Below are positions 62,847 through 64,000 of a stretch of DNA of 64,000 nucleotides, in pieces (the first letter of the stretch is position 1; every line of letters begins with the position of its first letter). Origin of the DNA: Bacteroidales bacterium (GTDB lineage: Bacteria > Bacteroidota > Bacteroidia > Bacteroidales > VadinHA17). The position numbers were made by a program, and so were the translations under genes. Below the pieces are notes generated by a model. That model worked only from the letters and a program-made list of their open reading frames with translations. It had not been told where the DNA came from and did no database searches. The stretch lies in assembly GCA_003141895.1 (NCBI GenBank), contig PLNT01000038.1, positions 143,009 through 207,008 of the forward strand, in the 5' to 3' direction.

Positions 62847-64000
62847 TTACTCATACCTCAACGAATCCACAGGATTCCTTAGTGCAGATTTTCCAATTTT
62901 AAATATTATTGTCATGGTTGTTGCAACAAACATAATTGAAGCTGACAGAATCAATATCCCTGGTTTGATCTCAACAAAATATTGCCAGATGCTGCCCATC
63001 ATCATATTCGACATATAATATCCACCCGCGCATCCTATGATCGAAGCAATAACCAAAACAATCAGAAATTTCTTACTGATCATATACATAATTAAAAGGA
63101 TGGATGCTCCCTGTATTTTTCTAATCCCCATTTCTTTTGTACGTCTCAAAATATCAAGGGCGACAAGATTATACATTCCGATTAGAGACAATATGGCTGC
63201 TGTAATCGCCAGAAAGATATTAACCTTCATAATACTGCTGTTTATATCTTTCCCTTCACGCATAGTATCCTCCTGAAGTATGCCACCGAATATGTTGTTA
63301 ATACCCATGCCTTTCCATTTAAGATTGAGATCATCTAACACACCTGGAAGATCATTTTCTGAAGCTCTGACGGCTATCAAACCATATTGATCAGATGATG
63401 ATAATTTCATTATCACTGGTTCTACTTTTTGCCAGATACCTCTCAGATAAAAATCCTTTACCACGCCTATGACTGTGAATTTCGTTGTGTCATAAAGTGT
63501 AACTGTATGACCAATAGCATTTCCCCAGCCAAAATTATCGACCAATTTCTGATTTACAATGATAGATCCGTTGGACCGGTCAGCCGACACGCGAGGCTGA
63601 TCAAATAAGCGACCGTCAGTCAGATGCAATCCCATTGTCTGAGAGTAAAGAGGACCAATATCCATCATATCAACTTCCAATTGTTTCACCTCATCCTTGA
63701 TGGGTCGTCTGTAACCTCCGAAACCTATATGAAACTGTGTTCCTTCTGCTGCAATAACCTTTGGATTCGTAAGTACCTCATTGCGGTAAGCGGTATAATA
63801 TTCTGTTGGCAGAGGTACAACTATAATATTTTTTCTGTCATAGCCAAGATCCAGTGTCTCCTGGTAACGCGCATTCTTTTCAAAAACAATTCCCATAACA
63901 AGGGCCATTATGGAGATCGTGAACTGTAACATGAGAAGTACTGAAGATAGTTTTCCAGATTCTTTAAACGGAGCACCTCCCTTCATTATATTTACCGGAC
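62847..64000 (-). CDS. FtsX/MacB-type ABC permease, C-terminal part (cut by window edge)
   Basis: The frame continues past the ATG at 63986 to the window edge with the residues PVNIMKGGAPF, which match the middle of such permeases (compare ISVLKGEMATG in the other copy), so the true start lies outside. Visible are one helix (SVLLMLQFTISIMALVMGIVF), the second periplasmic domain and three C-terminal helices with TKEMGIRKIQGASI, ending RNPVDSLRYE. Second permease of the efflux cluster, divergent in sequence from the one at 56975. Confidence 0.92.
   Translation of the reverse strand, partial: PVNIMKGGAPFKESGKLSSVLLMLQFTISIMALVMGIVFEKNARYQETLDLGYDRKNIIVVPLPTEYYTAYRNEVLTNPKVIAAEGTQFHIGFGGYRRPIKDEVKQLEVDMMDIGPLYSQTMGLHLTDGRLFDQPRVSADRSNGSIIVNQKLVDNFGWGNAIGHTVTLYDTTKFTVIGVVKDFYLRGIWQKVEPVIMKLSSSDQYGLIAVRASENDLPGVLDDLNLKWKGMGINNIFGGILQEDTMREGKDINSSIMKVNIFLAITAAILSLIGMYNLVALDILRRTKEMGIRKIQGASILLIMYMISKKFLIVLVIASIIGCAGGYYMSNMMMGSIWQYFVEIKPGILILSASIMFVATTMTIIFKIGKSALRNPVDSLRYE

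Overview
The window reads as chromosomal DNA from a member of the Bacteroidota, probably Bacteroidales-like. Support comes from DUF4199 and FISUMP-domain proteins, a periplasmic two-component propeller kinase, TAnnTTTG-type promoter boxes, a tmRNA tag reading GENNYALAA, and genes that mostly lack Shine-Dalgarno sequences. Both window edges cut genes: TrkA on the left and an FtsX-type permease on the right.

1-7.9 kb is ordinary chromosome: potassium uptake (trkA-trkH), a Sua5/YciO-type protein, a small SRP RNA, a DUF4199 protein with a GT2 glycosyltransferase, a second glycosyltransferase and an AlaDH/saccharopine-dehydrogenase-like enzyme.

7.95-44.8 kb looks like a genomic island at the 3' end of the tmRNA gene (ssrA, 44762-45173, minus strand). 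A degenerate copy of the ssrA 3' end plus its terminator lies at 7955-8010, 36,766 bp away. Inside the island are a large propeller kinase, a decayed tyrosine recombinase (11927-12448) and about 20 genes from 12.6 to 37.0 kb that are all on the plus strand. At least in 14.3-22.6 kb these genes are separated by long, GC-rich, foldable spacers that begin CTAACTCGGACGGT just after a stop codon and end ACCGCCGGG-CGTTA(G) before the next gene. The outer arms pair with one bulged base and show compensatory change, and two cassettes carry a leading sequence complementary to their own trailing arm. This is the architecture of integron gene cassettes and attC sites. The cargo includes three toxin-antitoxin loci (one decayed), lipoproteins, a flippase, an alpha/beta hydrolase, a DJ-1/PfpI protein, hybrid sensor kinases, an oxidoreductase, a TonB-dependent receptor and a caspase-like lipoprotein. 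From 37.3 to 41.8 kb a minus-strand run encodes an OmpR/kinase pair, a PepSY-like protein, a YncE-like propeller and a PAP2 phosphatase. A second FISUMP lipoprotein (42.3-44.4 kb) lies just before ssrA.

45.2-50.1 kb holds a secreted Gfo/Idh/MocA oxidoreductase, an alpha-L-rhamnosidase-like protein and a Tat-exported DUF362 protein. 50.3-64 kb is an efflux module: TolC-like protein, membrane fusion protein, ABC ATPase and two MacB/FtsX-type permeases, with two paralogous sigma-54 response regulator/kinase pairs arranged in mirror image. Sigma-54-like promoters precede the TolC gene and the first permease, so the pairs probably control the pump.

All functions were read from protein motifs and context by eye. 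No database search or folding program was run.
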